Assembly (NCBI GenBank): GCA_003439945.1
Contig: QVRM01005996.1
Span: 27,501 to 91,500 of the forward strand
Length of the DNA stretch: 64,000 nucleotides
Direction of reading: 5' to 3'
Source: Dermanyssus gallinae
Taxonomy: Eukaryota > Arthropoda > Arachnida > Mesostigmata > Dermanyssidae
A model generated the notes under the pieces. It was given only the letters and a program-made list of their open reading frames with translations. It was not told the DNA's origin and ran no database searches. Position numbers and translations under genes: made by a program. Positions 26,708-36,962 of the stretch are shown one piece after another (positions within the stretch are counted from its first letter, which is position 1; the number at the start of each line of letters is the position of its first letter).

Positions 26708-27135
26708 GTTACCAGTGGCGTCGTCGATGCCAGCATATCTCGTCGTAGATTTTTTTCCTCGTGAGTCCTTTTTCCGGTGCTTCGTGTGTAGACCAGACCT
26801 GGGACATCGATGCCACTAGCGCGGGGCGACTCGGGGTGGCAATATCGGGATGGCCTCAGTTTTTTTTTATACCAATAGGAGTGCGTGTACCTTAGAGTCG
26901 TGCTGGAGCTCCAGGTTGAGCAACTGTTCCACCACGGTCATGGCAATGTCGTAGAATTCGCGCAGTTTATCGGTTCAGTCGCCTAGGTGCACTTCTCTTA
27001 ATATGTAAGTTAGCTTTGAGGTTGACAAGGGAAAACGGAGCACAAAGACGACGTTATTCGAGTCAATTCGTTTTAGTCGGTAGCCGATGCATGCCGAATA
27101 TTAGCGAGCCAATTATCCAGGACACCCGGAACACC
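26708..27135. other. Intergenic stretch, nothing recognised
   Basis: No repeat family or coding motif is visible. Confidence 0.5.
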
Positions 27136-27139
27136 CTAG

Positions 27140-27350
27140 AAGAATAATGACACTCCTACTAATATACTCCCAGTCTCATATTCGAGATTTCTATGAACAA
27201 CTTTAGAGACGTACCACAGGGAACCGCCGAGGACATTTTCGTCTAGGTGGAATAATTTCAGTAAACATTTTAGCGATGCGGCCATATTATAAACCTCTAG
27301 GCAGAATAAGAGCGGTCCTAACAAATCGCTTTGCACTGGATTGTTCTGTG
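27140..27350 (-). mobile_element. Retroelement reverse-transcriptase core fragment
   Basis: The minus strand encodes PVQSDLLGPLLFCLEVY and, further on, LDENVLGGSLWYVSKVVH. These match the QGDpLGPLLFcL and YLDD.tlGG motifs of LINE reverse transcriptases, with the catalytic YLDD degraded to HLDE. The motif style agrees with the family at 17.8 kb, whose copy starts just downstream of this region of the protein. It is probably a fragment of the same or a sister family. Confidence 0.7.
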
Positions 27351-27791
27351 ACAGTTGTCGTCTGCTAATCTCACCCCCACAATCCGGGCATGTATATATA
27401 TATATATACAACCTGGAACTTTTATCAGTTCACATCCGTCAGACTGTCAAAGGCCTTACAAAACATGACATTTTAGGCCCTACTGTGGCTGGCCGCCGAC
27501 TCAACTGCATTCTGCAAGCAGCAACAATATTCTAAACCGCTAGGCAGGATAAGAGAGGTCCTAACAAATCGCTTTGCACTGGACTGTTCTGTGACAGCCG
27601 TCGTCTGCTAAACTTGCCCCCACAATTCGGATGTATATATATATATATTTTTTTTTTATACGTATATGTACAACCTGAAACTTTTATCAGTTCACATTCG
27701 TCTGATTGTCAAAGGCCTTAGAAAACATGTCACTTTAGGCCCTACCTAGTGGCTGTCCGCTGACTCAACTGCATTCTGCAAGCAGCAACAA
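27290..27791. repeat. Tandem duplication, two units of about 250 bp
   Basis: Unit 1 (27290-27533) and unit 2 (27534-27791) share sequence throughout, starting AAACC(TC/GC)TAGGCAG and ending CTGCAAGCAGCAACAA. They differ by scattered substitutions and by the length of an internal (TA)n/T tract. Unit 1 begins inside the reverse-transcriptase fragment, so the duplication copied part of it. Confidence 0.9.
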
Positions 27792-29084
27792 GACTTGACA
27801 AGCATCATTAACAGCACCCGTTTGTTGGGGCTGATTTAATCAGCTGTTGTATTGCCGCCGCCGCTGCTGCTTCTCCTTCTCATCCTGTTGTTGCAATTTC
27901 TACCTGTACAACACAACGCTGAACAGCTTTGACGCACAGCGAGTCTGGCTCGTGGTCTCCGTGGTTTTCGGCCGCCCACCACGGCCGCCTATCCGTCCGG
28001 TCGTCTGTGCTTGCGCTGCCTGCGATTGATTCAAAAAAGGCAGCGCCGGGGCTTGACGAGAGATTTTGAATCACGTTGGAGTTTGGCGGGCGGAGGCAAA
28101 CGCCCGTTTTGACAGACACATTTGGGCCGCGCCTCGGCGTGACTCCGAAGTCACAGTGAGGGCGTAGCAAAGCGGATTGCCTATTGATGATGCATTGTCT
28201 GTATGTCTGTCTGTTTGCTTATTTGTTTGTTTGTTTGTGACCTAGAGCGCTCCAGTGGCGAACAGCACGTCGTCACACATTGCAGACACACGCACGTTAA
28301 AACTCGACGTTAAACAACACACGCACACACTAACGCAAAATCGTACAGTCGTACAGCGGACGGGGAATCACCGTTATATGTTAGACATTAGACGGTCTTT
28401 ATGCCACAATGGTGGCTCAAAAAGGGCTTTGCAGCTACAGCAGTAGGGTCTCAGAACGAAAATGCCTAGAGATGTCAGTCGTGTAAATCTTGAAACTCAA
28501 CAGACTTGCTTGGTCAGAGCGTCCTATTAGTTTGTAATGTACTTTATTTTCCGCAGAAGACGGCACAGACCCATCACACAGATGGGATAGGATGCGAGGA
28601 TTTAGGTTGCACGTTTCTCTCATGGCGAACTATCACGTTTTACGCCCTATTGACCTGTTGCGAGGGGTGTTGAAGGGGTGCGTCGGAAAACTAGATTGAG
28701 AGAGTTCAGCTGTGTCATAAAGAACGAGTAAACGCGAGATGTGTATGTACGAGGGGAGAGGGAGAGAAGCAAATACGTAAAACAAATTGAAATTGAAATT
28801 GCTGTATAGCAAGCATATTGTAGATAATGCGCTATTCGTGTCTCGTCATAGCTTAACAAACTACCATTACTACTATGTGGTTAGCGACTGTGGCACAAGA
28901 GGTCGCGGGTTCGGCCCGCGTGACACATCTGCTTTAAAGCGAGCCTTCTGAATATTTCCAAACTTTATTAGACATGATATTATAATATAAAAGATACGAA
29001 TATTTATTGATTACAAAAACATATTAAATTATTTTTAAAAAAAGCAAATTCCTTACAAGGCAATTTGGTAAAGAGCTTGCTTTT
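27792..29084. other. Intergenic stretch, no gene
   Basis: At 28880-28930 there is one B-box-like site (GGGTTCGGCCC) in a context that may be a decayed tRNA-like sequence. The stretch 28960-29045 is very AT-rich. Nothing else is recognised. Confidence 0.5.
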
Positions 29085-29370
29085 AATTCTAGACTATTCT
29101 CCGTCATCAAACAGGCTTAGAATCACCGCGAGGCATATCTTCAATGCATCACGAGACTGGTTGCCGTTGATATATTTAGGTTCCTGTCCCCCAACAGTCG
29201 TTGCGGCAGCATCGACAACCGCTAACGCTCAGTGGAATGGTTTATCATCTGTTTTCAATGACCATTGCTCAAAGAAAATTCGACCAAAACGGGAATCAAA
29301 CCGGCGACACCCTAATAGATGATAACCATGACTAGCGTACTTGTCCCCTTGACTACGCCGCTACCTATAT
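29085..29370 (-). mobile_element. SINE-B copy 2
   Basis: On the minus strand the head (GTAGCGGCGTAGTCAAGGGG), B-box region (CGGTTTGATTCCCG) and body (AACAGATGATAAACCATTCC) match the copies at 5.1 and 31.1 kb. Confidence 0.75.
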
Positions 29371-29385
29371 TACTACGTACTTTTT

Positions 29386-29557
29386 CGGGCTGACCTTCAG
29401 CCAACATTTAACATCCACGGGCGTGCTTTTGCATTGCTTTGTAAGACGGAGCTCATAAATACCAAATGTGCAACTGTGGGGATCGAACCCGTGCTGCGCC
29501 CACTTGTTTCCTCTGGTCGCGAGTTGCACACGAATGCATCATGCCACCAGGCTTGAC
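29386..29557 (-). mobile_element. SINE-A copy 3
   Basis: Minus-strand member with head GTCAAGCCTGGTGGCATGAT, B-box GGGTTCGATCCCC and the conserved end GTTAAATGTTGGCTGAAGG. It abuts SINE-B copy 2. Confidence 0.8.
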
Positions 29558-31099
29558 CGCTATAACTTCTAGTTACACTGTATGGGTGCAACGTGTACGC
29601 AATCCGCCTCTCCGGTACCTCGGAGGCATAAATGCTAACTTCTCGTGTGTCCGTCCTCCGAGGTGAGCGAGCCTCGGACGAACAGATGTGAAGGGATTCC
29701 GAAAGATCCCCAGCCCAGTTATTAGTTGGTTAGTTAATAGTTAATTAGTTAATGAGTTAATAGTTAATAGTTAATTAGTTAATTACTTAATAGCTGGCAG
29801 TACAGTCCACACCGCCTGGTGACCACACTGTTTTTTTATTTTTGTTGTTGTTGTTGTTGCTGCTGCTGCTAAACCGTTGACTACCACGCGTCCACGCCGC
29901 TCGTGTTGACATACAGCAACCTGCGGACCTTCGACCTGCTCTTCGATTGGATTAATGGATCGACGTGATGAGTGGCCATGGATCGATGCTGTAGCTGTAA
30001 CAGCCGATGTTACCGCATCGGCTTCGCTTCATCGTCGCTACACGACTGACTCTCGACAGTGGTCTGACAGCGGTGCTCGGCGATGGCGGAATTGCGCTTG
30101 ACGTGTTTCTCCTGTCGGCACGCACTTTGTGTCGTAATAGAGCGACAACGCCGATTTGGGAATCCTCATTGCTTGTTGCTGGCATTTCCGGAAGCCCTGG
30201 TCCTGCCACGCTGCCGGGAGGACAGGAGGGATGGAACATCTAGTTGCTAGTAGTAGAGTGTTGCTCTTGTTTTGTGATCGGCGTTGTTGTTGCTGTTGCT
30301 GTTGTTGTTGTGGCTATTGGTGACAGCAGACGAGCTTTCGGTCGACCCAAATGGCAGCAGCAATCAATCATCAATCTGCAGACATCAATGCCGACCATGG
30401 CGAAAATCGATATCACAACACTCGCTGCAACACAACTCGCTATTGACTTGGTGTCTTCCGCACTGTGTGTTGCTATTCATTATTCGTCGATTATTACTAC
30501 GGCTACTACTACTACTACATTACTACCACTACTACTACGATGACCTGCTGCGACGACCTCGATGCTCTGGGTATTGAGGGTATCTTGTTTAACGATTGTC
30601 GTCGCCACTGTAGTTATTGTTCTTATGCTGCTGTTGCTGCTGCTGCTGTTGTTGTTGCCGTTGATACTCTGGTACTGGTGATGAAATGCTGGCTGTTGCG
30701 GTGCAAATAGAGAACAATGTTAGTGTTCTGTTGTTGTTGTTGCTGCCACAACTGCTACTAATAAGGAATGGCTACTAATAGTATTTACGCTGCTGTCGAC
30801 TCTTCACGGTCGTGCCACGACCATGTCACGGCCGTACCAGGACCGTATCATCTTCTTGAGTTAGCTAGGCTCGGTTTGTGCGCCATACAAACAATGCCCA
30901 CCTCAACCCGGCCGCACACGTTTTAGCTGTTGTTGGTATTGTTGCTGCTGCTGCTGCTGCTAACCGGTGCCAGTGGAACACGCATCGGTTGCTCAGCTGG
31001 AGAGATATTTTTACCACATGTATGAAGCAGGTTCTCTGTCTTCTTCGGGCGGCAAAGAGTCCTTTCATAAACTTGCCTAGAATTAAAAACATTTGTTAC
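29558..31099. other. Intergenic stretch with a TTAATAG minisatellite and CTG/TTG tracts
   Basis: A TTAATAGTTAATTAG-type minisatellite occupies about 29719-29805. TTG/CTG tracts lie at 29845-29870, 30280-30320, 30625-30660 and 30930-30960. No gene is supported. Confidence 0.6.
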
Positions 31100-31383
31100 G
31101 GAGGTTGTTTTAATTCTAGAGTATCCTCCGTCCCCTACGGGCTTGGAACTTAACTTAAGGTATATCTTCTATGCACTGAGGGCCGGACATGTTAAGATAT
31201 CTAGGGGGTTTCCCCAACAGTCCTAGTGGCAGCATGGCCGCTGACTCTCAGCGGTATGGTTTATCATATATTGTCAATGAGCATCACTCAAAGAAAATTC
31301 GATCAACAACGGGAATCGAACCGGCGACACCCCGGTAGATGACAACCATGACTAGCGCACTAGTCCCCTAGACGACGCCGCCA
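31100..31383 (-). mobile_element. SINE-B copy 3
   Basis: The best-preserved member. The minus-strand head is GTGGCGGCGTCGTCTAGGGG, the A-box region ACTAGTGCGCTAGTCATGG, the B-box GGTTCGATTCCCG, and the body runs to ATGTCCGGCCCTCAGTGCAT. Confidence 0.8.
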
Positions 31384-31920
31384 CTTGATATACTTGCCTG
31401 CCGGCTGTGGACCGATCGCCAGTGGAAACAATCCCAGTCGGACAGAGGTCGCCGATAACCGAACCATTCACCAAGCACACTTTGCAGGACTGACAGGGAA
31501 AGAAGATTGCCGAAGCCGAGATTGTACACCTTAACAGCTGTAATCCTCGGCGCATTTGGTAGGGAGCGGCATGCTCTAGCCGTCACGTATACACAAGATA
31601 TATGGTGCACGGGTGCCACCTTGTGTGCCCCACTTTAGGTTTTTGTTAGCCACGTAAGCAGTGCTGATGCCGGTTGCGCCAATTATCACGCACTGAACTG
31701 TCAGACGCCTTAGCAAAATCCCTGCGCTATTTCTCAACGTGAGACTGACGCTAGCGTCGCATAGTGCATAGCGTCGCTAGGCCGTCTTTTGTTCTCTCTA
31801 TTTATATATATATATGCCTTGGAAAATGCAACTGCGCTGTGAAATAAATGATGTGAATAACGTTATTTTTACTTAGTAACTTGAACTCAATTTATAAATG
31901 TTAAGAATGATCGCGTCGAA

Positions 31921-32171
31921 TCGGCCGGACATGTTGACATTATTTAGGGTTTCCTCGACCCCAACATTTGTTGTGGCAGTGTGGCCGCTGACTCTCAGCC
32001 AGCGGTAGAGTTTATCACCTATTGTGAGTATCATCTATTGTACTCAGTGAGAATCGCTCACCGAAAATTCGATCAACAACGGGGCTCGAACCGGCAAGAC
32101 ACGCCCGTCCCGGCAGATGACAACAACCATGACCAGTGCATTAGCCCTCTCTTACCTCTAGGCCACGCCGT
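31921..32171 (-). mobile_element. SINE-B copy 4
   Basis: It shares the GGCCGGACATGTTGA end, the CAGCGGTA body and the GGGGCTCGAACCGGC B-box region (on the + strand) with the other copies, with short insertions. Confidence 0.75.
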
Positions 32172-32374
32172 TATATACTTCTGCTATATAGTAGAATGCA
32201 AGCTATTTATACAGGTAGTTCATCAGTTTTATCGGCGAGAGGAAGGTGTGGTTATCAGAGCATAATTAGTATCATAATTTGTGTCATCCTTCCTGATTGA
32301 TAGGTAGTTTGTTTAACTCAATTTGCAACTCTGGAAAAAAATCGCTTCAAAAGGGGCGAAATACAATGCAGGAC

Positions 32375-32465
32375 AGCTTGGGGGATTGAACACGTAACAG
32401 TCACAATGCGCGCCCACTTGGCACATTGACTTAGTTAATCCATTGTGATACGTGTAACATATACA
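32375..32465 (-). mobile_element. SINE-D fragment, tRNA-like
   Basis: The minus strand reads AACTAAGTCAATGTGCCAAG, then GTGGGCGCGCATTGTGACTG and a B-box-like GTGTTCAATCCCC. The same module occurs at 55782-55832 on the + strand. Confidence 0.55.
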
Positions 32466-32512
32466 TAATGTATTGTACGAAAAATAAATTTGACCTATAT
32501 GTAAAGCAATTG

Positions 32513-32514
<2 letters not shown>

Positions 32515-32582
<68 letters not shown>
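32515..32582. repeat. (TA)n array, about 70 bp
   Basis: A nearly pure TA dinucleotide run. Confidence 0.95.
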
Positions 32583-32588
<6 letters not shown>

Positions 32589-33059
32589 ACCGCTAATAAT
32601 CACATGTGCGTACACGCGTTGGCGACTTTACATGCGCTTAGGCCTACCATAACGACGAGATGTACGACGCCATTGATGTGTGCTTCCTTAACGAGTTCGT
32701 ATCTACTTATTTGGCTAACAAAGGAAAGGCGCAGTGTGCGAGGCCCAGCAAGTCACCACACATCCACAAATATGCGTTGGTTAGTCGCGATGTTACGATG
32801 AGCTATTAAGCCAAATAAGGCGTGGTCTGTTTAAACAGCATGTAGTGATTAAAAATGAACCGGGCTTAAAGTTCGTGTTGAGGATGTTTGATCCCGAGAC
32901 CAGGGGGGCTGCCTTAATCATGCCATCGAGCAGGTCATTATCGTTAGTACAAACGTACTGTTTGTACTACTAGCCTTTGCTAGCTGTGGGCCAGTGTATT
33001 AATTGGACGTAGTTTCGACGCGAATTCGATGCTTATATACACAGCTATTTAGATGATTA

Positions 33060-33430
33060 GATTGCTAATAAGTATTTGGTGATCTACAACGAGATTTAAA
33101 ACACCAGGCCCAATCGTCGAATTTTTTCGCCAGCTTTCAGGGTTTTTGTAATTTAGCAAGTTGGCCAAATGCGGATAATTGGGGTACTTTTTTAATAAAA
33201 TTTGGCTCCTCTTTTCCTGCGTTCCAGTGAAAGATCTGTATCTTGATTGGCTTGTGATCGACATCGTTGGCCTGTTTTAGGACAACACCAGCAGCAGTGT
33301 CATAGATCGTTAAGTAACAAACTAACTGTTTAAGGAGGTGAACGTCTGCCCACTTGTGGCTATTGATGCTAACAAGAATGGACGCAAACGTTGTAATTAT
33401 TTGTTTACGATGTAGATATACAGCTGGATG
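33060..33430 (-). mobile_element. Ty3/gypsy-like RNase H fragment (decayed)
   Basis: On the minus strand IYDTAAGVVLKQ (about 33265-33305) is followed by DHKPIKIQIFHW and, in another frame, by VLNLVVDHQILISNL. These match the start (YDtS..G.vL.Q....kPI) and end (v.tDH..L) of the RNase H domain of gypsy-type retrotransposons. The frame is broken and no LTR or integrase is seen nearby. Confidence 0.55.
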
Positions 33431-33445
33431 AGTGGGCAATTGCAT

Positions 33446-34715
33446 GTTCTATGTTCCACCACCACTACCATCACGAGGAAGACGTGCGCGTAGGTCTGCT
33501 GTTGTCGTCACCGCAGTATCGGTGGCCCTTCTGTAGGTGATACCGACCAGTTTTAGGTGGGTTAGATTTATTTAATTAAACCGGGTAGAACAAGTGTCAG
33601 TAGGGATTTAGGCCTCGGAGACTGTCTGATGTCAGGCGATGGACTTCTTGCTGCCTTTACTGTTGTGGCTGTTGTTGTTGTTGTTACTATTGTTGCCGTT
33701 TCTGCTGCTGTTGTTGTTTTTGTTGCTGCTGCTGCTGCTAATATGTCTCGTGTCTCACTATAGATAGCTTTGATGCTTCTTAGTGTAATATGGATCTATT
33801 TTTGGGCCAACCGGCGATGGCACGTCTGTCTGCCCGTCTGCTCGTAGAGTGCTCAATTTTCACCGTTTTCCTATTTGCTCCTTTTTCATCTTCCTCCCCT
33901 TCTTTCTTCGTTTTCGGGGCTTGCGTCTTTTCCTCTTTCTATCCATCTGTTCGTCGTTCTGTTTCGGCTACGGCGATTATAGTAGTATGACAACGGTGGC
34001 GGCATCTACTAATTCTTCTATTGGTCTTCTTTCGGTTATGTGTGACCCGGTGACTCGGTGACTGTGACTAGTCGGTGCTTCTATGTGCGCGTATTTAGAT
34101 TTGTGTCTATCTACTGTGTGGTGTATCTGCGTCTGTCTGTCTGTGTGTGTGTGTGCGTGCGTGTATGTGGTGCATTAGCTGGGCGAGCGGGGAAAGAAGA
34201 GAAAGAAAGTGTTCCCTCATTTTCTTTTGCGTTCGCCGGATGGTCGGGTTCGTAGTGGTGGTTGTGGTGGCGGTGGTGGTGGTGGTGGTGAAGGAATGCC
34301 TATGCGTCGACGACACTACTCTCTTTACCGACAGGACAGACTCGAGACGAGAGGTCATCCGTGACCCGGTAGACGGCGTGACCGACCCAAGTCGACGCTT
34401 AAGATAGGTAACCACACCAGCGCTTGTGAGTCGCTTTGTGTTAATACGGAGGGACGGTCCATGTACTCGGAGGGTCCATTTATTTGGTCATTCGACCGTT
34501 TCGCGTTCGTTGCTCGTTGAGCAGTAGCCCGTCGCTGCTGGCCAGCTGAACTAGCTAATATCATAGTCGAATTGCTAGTAGATGGGCTAACGTTGCCTAC
34601 TATCGGGGTGACTACGGGAACGCCGGTTGTCTAAACCAACCCCGCGTACAAACAACGTATCTAAGGTTATATAAGGACTCCAGCTGATGGGCGCACCTGA
34701 CTCTCAGAGAGAGAC
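33446..34715. other. Intergenic stretch with TTG/CTG and GGT tracts
   Basis: Trinucleotide tracts at about 33670-33740 and 34255-34290, and a TG-rich run at 34135-34170. Open frames over these tracts are low-complexity. Confidence 0.6.
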
Positions 34716-34731
34716 AAGGTCTTCGGATTGC

Positions 34732-34915
34732 GTCGAGCCCGGTGGCGTGGAGGGTGCATTCGCCTGCGCCTCGCGACCGGAGAACCCACATAGGTGCGAG
34801 CGTTCGGGCCCCACCGTTGCACATTTGTTTTTATGGGAGCCCGTCTATGAAGCAATGCGAAAAGCAGTTTCGTGGACGTTACATCTTGGCTAAGGTTTAC
34901 CTCGAAAAGTGGTTA
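34732..34915 (+). mobile_element. SINE-A copy 4 with target duplication
   Basis: Head GTCGAGCCCGGTGGCGTGG and the conserved body to about 34915. It is flanked by AAGGTCTTCGGATTG (34716-34730) and AAGGTCGTCGGATTG (34917-34931), a 15-bp target duplication with one change. Confidence 0.9.
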
Positions 34916-34931
34916 TAAGGTCGTCGGATTG

Positions 34932-36000
34932 TAAGAGTTTAAAGGGGCCGCTCTTGCCCTTTGGAGGCGAGTACGGCTCAATGCCAAATCTCGACGTGTC
35001 TCTCTTTCTCAGTGCTTCAGTGGCTTGCATATCTTCACCTGAGAGTGGGTGCTAATAAAGCAATAATTTAAATTCTAGAGCTACATAGTCCTTGCATGAA
35101 TTAATTGCCGTCGAATTCAATCCTCTTTGCAATTGTGCCGCATTTTGTTCACTCTTGGTCCAGATCCAAACCTGAATTTGTTTAATGCTTAACAGCTCTG
35201 TTTGGTTGAAACTAACTAAATAGTTACGTCGTACGTGGCGTTATGTACGTACTGATTGCTCTTAGCGAGAAGTTATAGTTAGCACTTGACATTCCTTAAC
35301 TTTGTTCCAATCGCAGGTTGGTCGAGGCTGTATGCGATCATTCGATGGCGTAAGTTAGACTAACAGAACCCTCAGTAATTTCATAATTAAACGCCAAGCT
35401 TTCCTTAATACAAACCAATAAATCCCATACTTCTAGAATTTCCTTTGTATCAGCTTGAGTCTCAGGTGTGTGTGTGTGTTTGCTGCACGCAAACAGGACT
35501 GACCTAGATTAAACTGAAACCTCTATTTCTTGGATACATTCCGAGGTCCAGTCAGCACGCGTCTGAGTCACTTGGTTCTTGCTGTGTAACATGCATACAC
35601 GAAAATATCGTATACACATATAATATAGCCGAATGTTGTTTTTGTTGTGTTGTTGTTGTTGTTGTTGCTGCTGCTGCTGCTGCTGTTAGCTCCTACAAGC
35701 TTACCATAACAAGTTCTACATACTCATCGTGTACAGCTTTACGCAGCTTAACCGTCGAGGAACATTCCGAGAGAATACGACTAATAAGTCTGTCGTTAGC
35801 TAGTCGATGCAGCATTGGTGAGAGTGTAACTATACAATTCTGTGCGGACCCTGCTCTGGTCCGTCGATCGAATGCGGTTCCCAATTTGCCCATTGAGCAG
35901 AAGCTAATTCCCACCCGCTTATACCGCCCAACCAACCCTCCATCATATAGGATTTTTACAAATCGTTGCCTCTACCGCCTCCGTCGTAGTGTAGACAACG
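34932..36000. other. Intergenic stretch, no gene
   Basis: A TTG/CTG tract lies at 35640-35688. An open frame at 35693-35935 (minus) shows no recognised motif. Confidence 0.5.
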
Positions 36001-36898
36001 CTGCTCCGGCCGCTGGCCACTTTCATTAGCGAGCCGCCCATACTATGATAGCGTGGCCGAACGCGTGCTTGCCTGCTCTCTCAGTCATCATACTAATAAG
36101 CGACGGGGCCTATACACCGTGTCGTTGTCGTTTGTCGCTCGCAACAGTGCACAGACATGTGCCGATGTGTGCTTTTGGCTGTGCTCGATGCGTGTCTATT
36201 TGTCTTACTCTGTGCGTATGTGTTCCTGGCTTCTTTCAGCGAGGCTGAGACGTGGCTTGGGCCCGCGTGGGGCGAGGAGAAGAGGCGCCGTGAGTAGGCC
36301 ACCGGGGGCCGAGGACGTCGGTCGACCGAACGCGTGTCCAGCTGGGCCAGCCGAACAACAACAACAATAACAAGCAGCAGCAGCAAGCAGAACAGCCACG
36401 GTCACCAGCAACAACAACACACAATAGCAGCAACAATACGCTAGCAAGGACAGGAGCACCAGCAACAACAACAACAACACCAGAAGCCAGCACCTGCAAC
36501 AGCCGGCACACAAGCAGTGGGCGACCGCAACGACTTTGGACGCAACGACCATACGGACGTCGCAACTGGACACAGCGACGCCCACGCCGGTAGTCTTAGC
36601 AGCAGCGGCGGCGGCGACGGCGACATTACGAGTGCTGCTAATTTACTGGTACCACCACCATCACCACCATCATCATCACCACAACAACAACAGCAACAAC
36701 AACAACAACGAGAACAACATCTGCTGCTGCTGTTGTTGTTGCCGCCACTGCTGGTGCTGGTGCTGTTGGTGTACTGTGTGACTGGGGCTCTGACCACCGC
36801 AGCTCTGGGGTTCTCGAGTAGCAACGTAGGGCGGAGGGCTCACGATCCCTCACGACGGCTTGGCGCAGGTGAGCGACGAAACGCCACCCGCCTGGAGG
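36001..36898 (+). promoter_or_regulatory. Presumed Piezo upstream region and 5'UTR, CAG/CAA-rich
   Basis: The sequence turns GC-rich upstream of the start codon and contains dense CAG, CAA and CAC triplet tracts (36350-36760). This fits a promoter or 5' leader, but no TATA box or start site is identified. A CAG|GTGAGC at 36866-36874 could be a splice signal in the leader. Confidence 0.4.
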
Positions 36899-36962
36899 AT
36901 GGTCAACGCCCTCGTCGTGTCCGTCCTCTTCCGGATCGGACTGCCCCTTGTCATACTTGCCG
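36899..36962 (+). CDS. Piezo: Piezo exon 1 (initiator exon)
   Basis: The ATG at 36899 has A at -3 and G at +4, a good animal start context. It opens a 64-nt coding exon, [10 protein letters not shown] then [11 protein letters not shown], a hydrophobic first helix like the start of other Piezo proteins. The donor is GCCG|GTAGGT, leaving phase 1. Joined to exon 2 this gives ILA-ATLFRY, which lines up with the LLAACLLRF region of the human protein. Upstream exons may exist in the 5'UTR: a CAG at 36866-36868 could be an acceptor, but it is followed by GTGAGC and could equally be a donor. Confidence 0.85.

Noticed and set aside
28880..28935. Possible tRNA with B-box GGGTTCGGCCC
   Set aside because: No convincing A-box or cloverleaf can be drawn. 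It is at most a decayed tRNA-like or SINE piece.
36035..36080. tRNA-Ser/Leu-like start (GATAGCGTGGCCGAACG)
   Set aside because: No B-box or closing acceptor stem follows.
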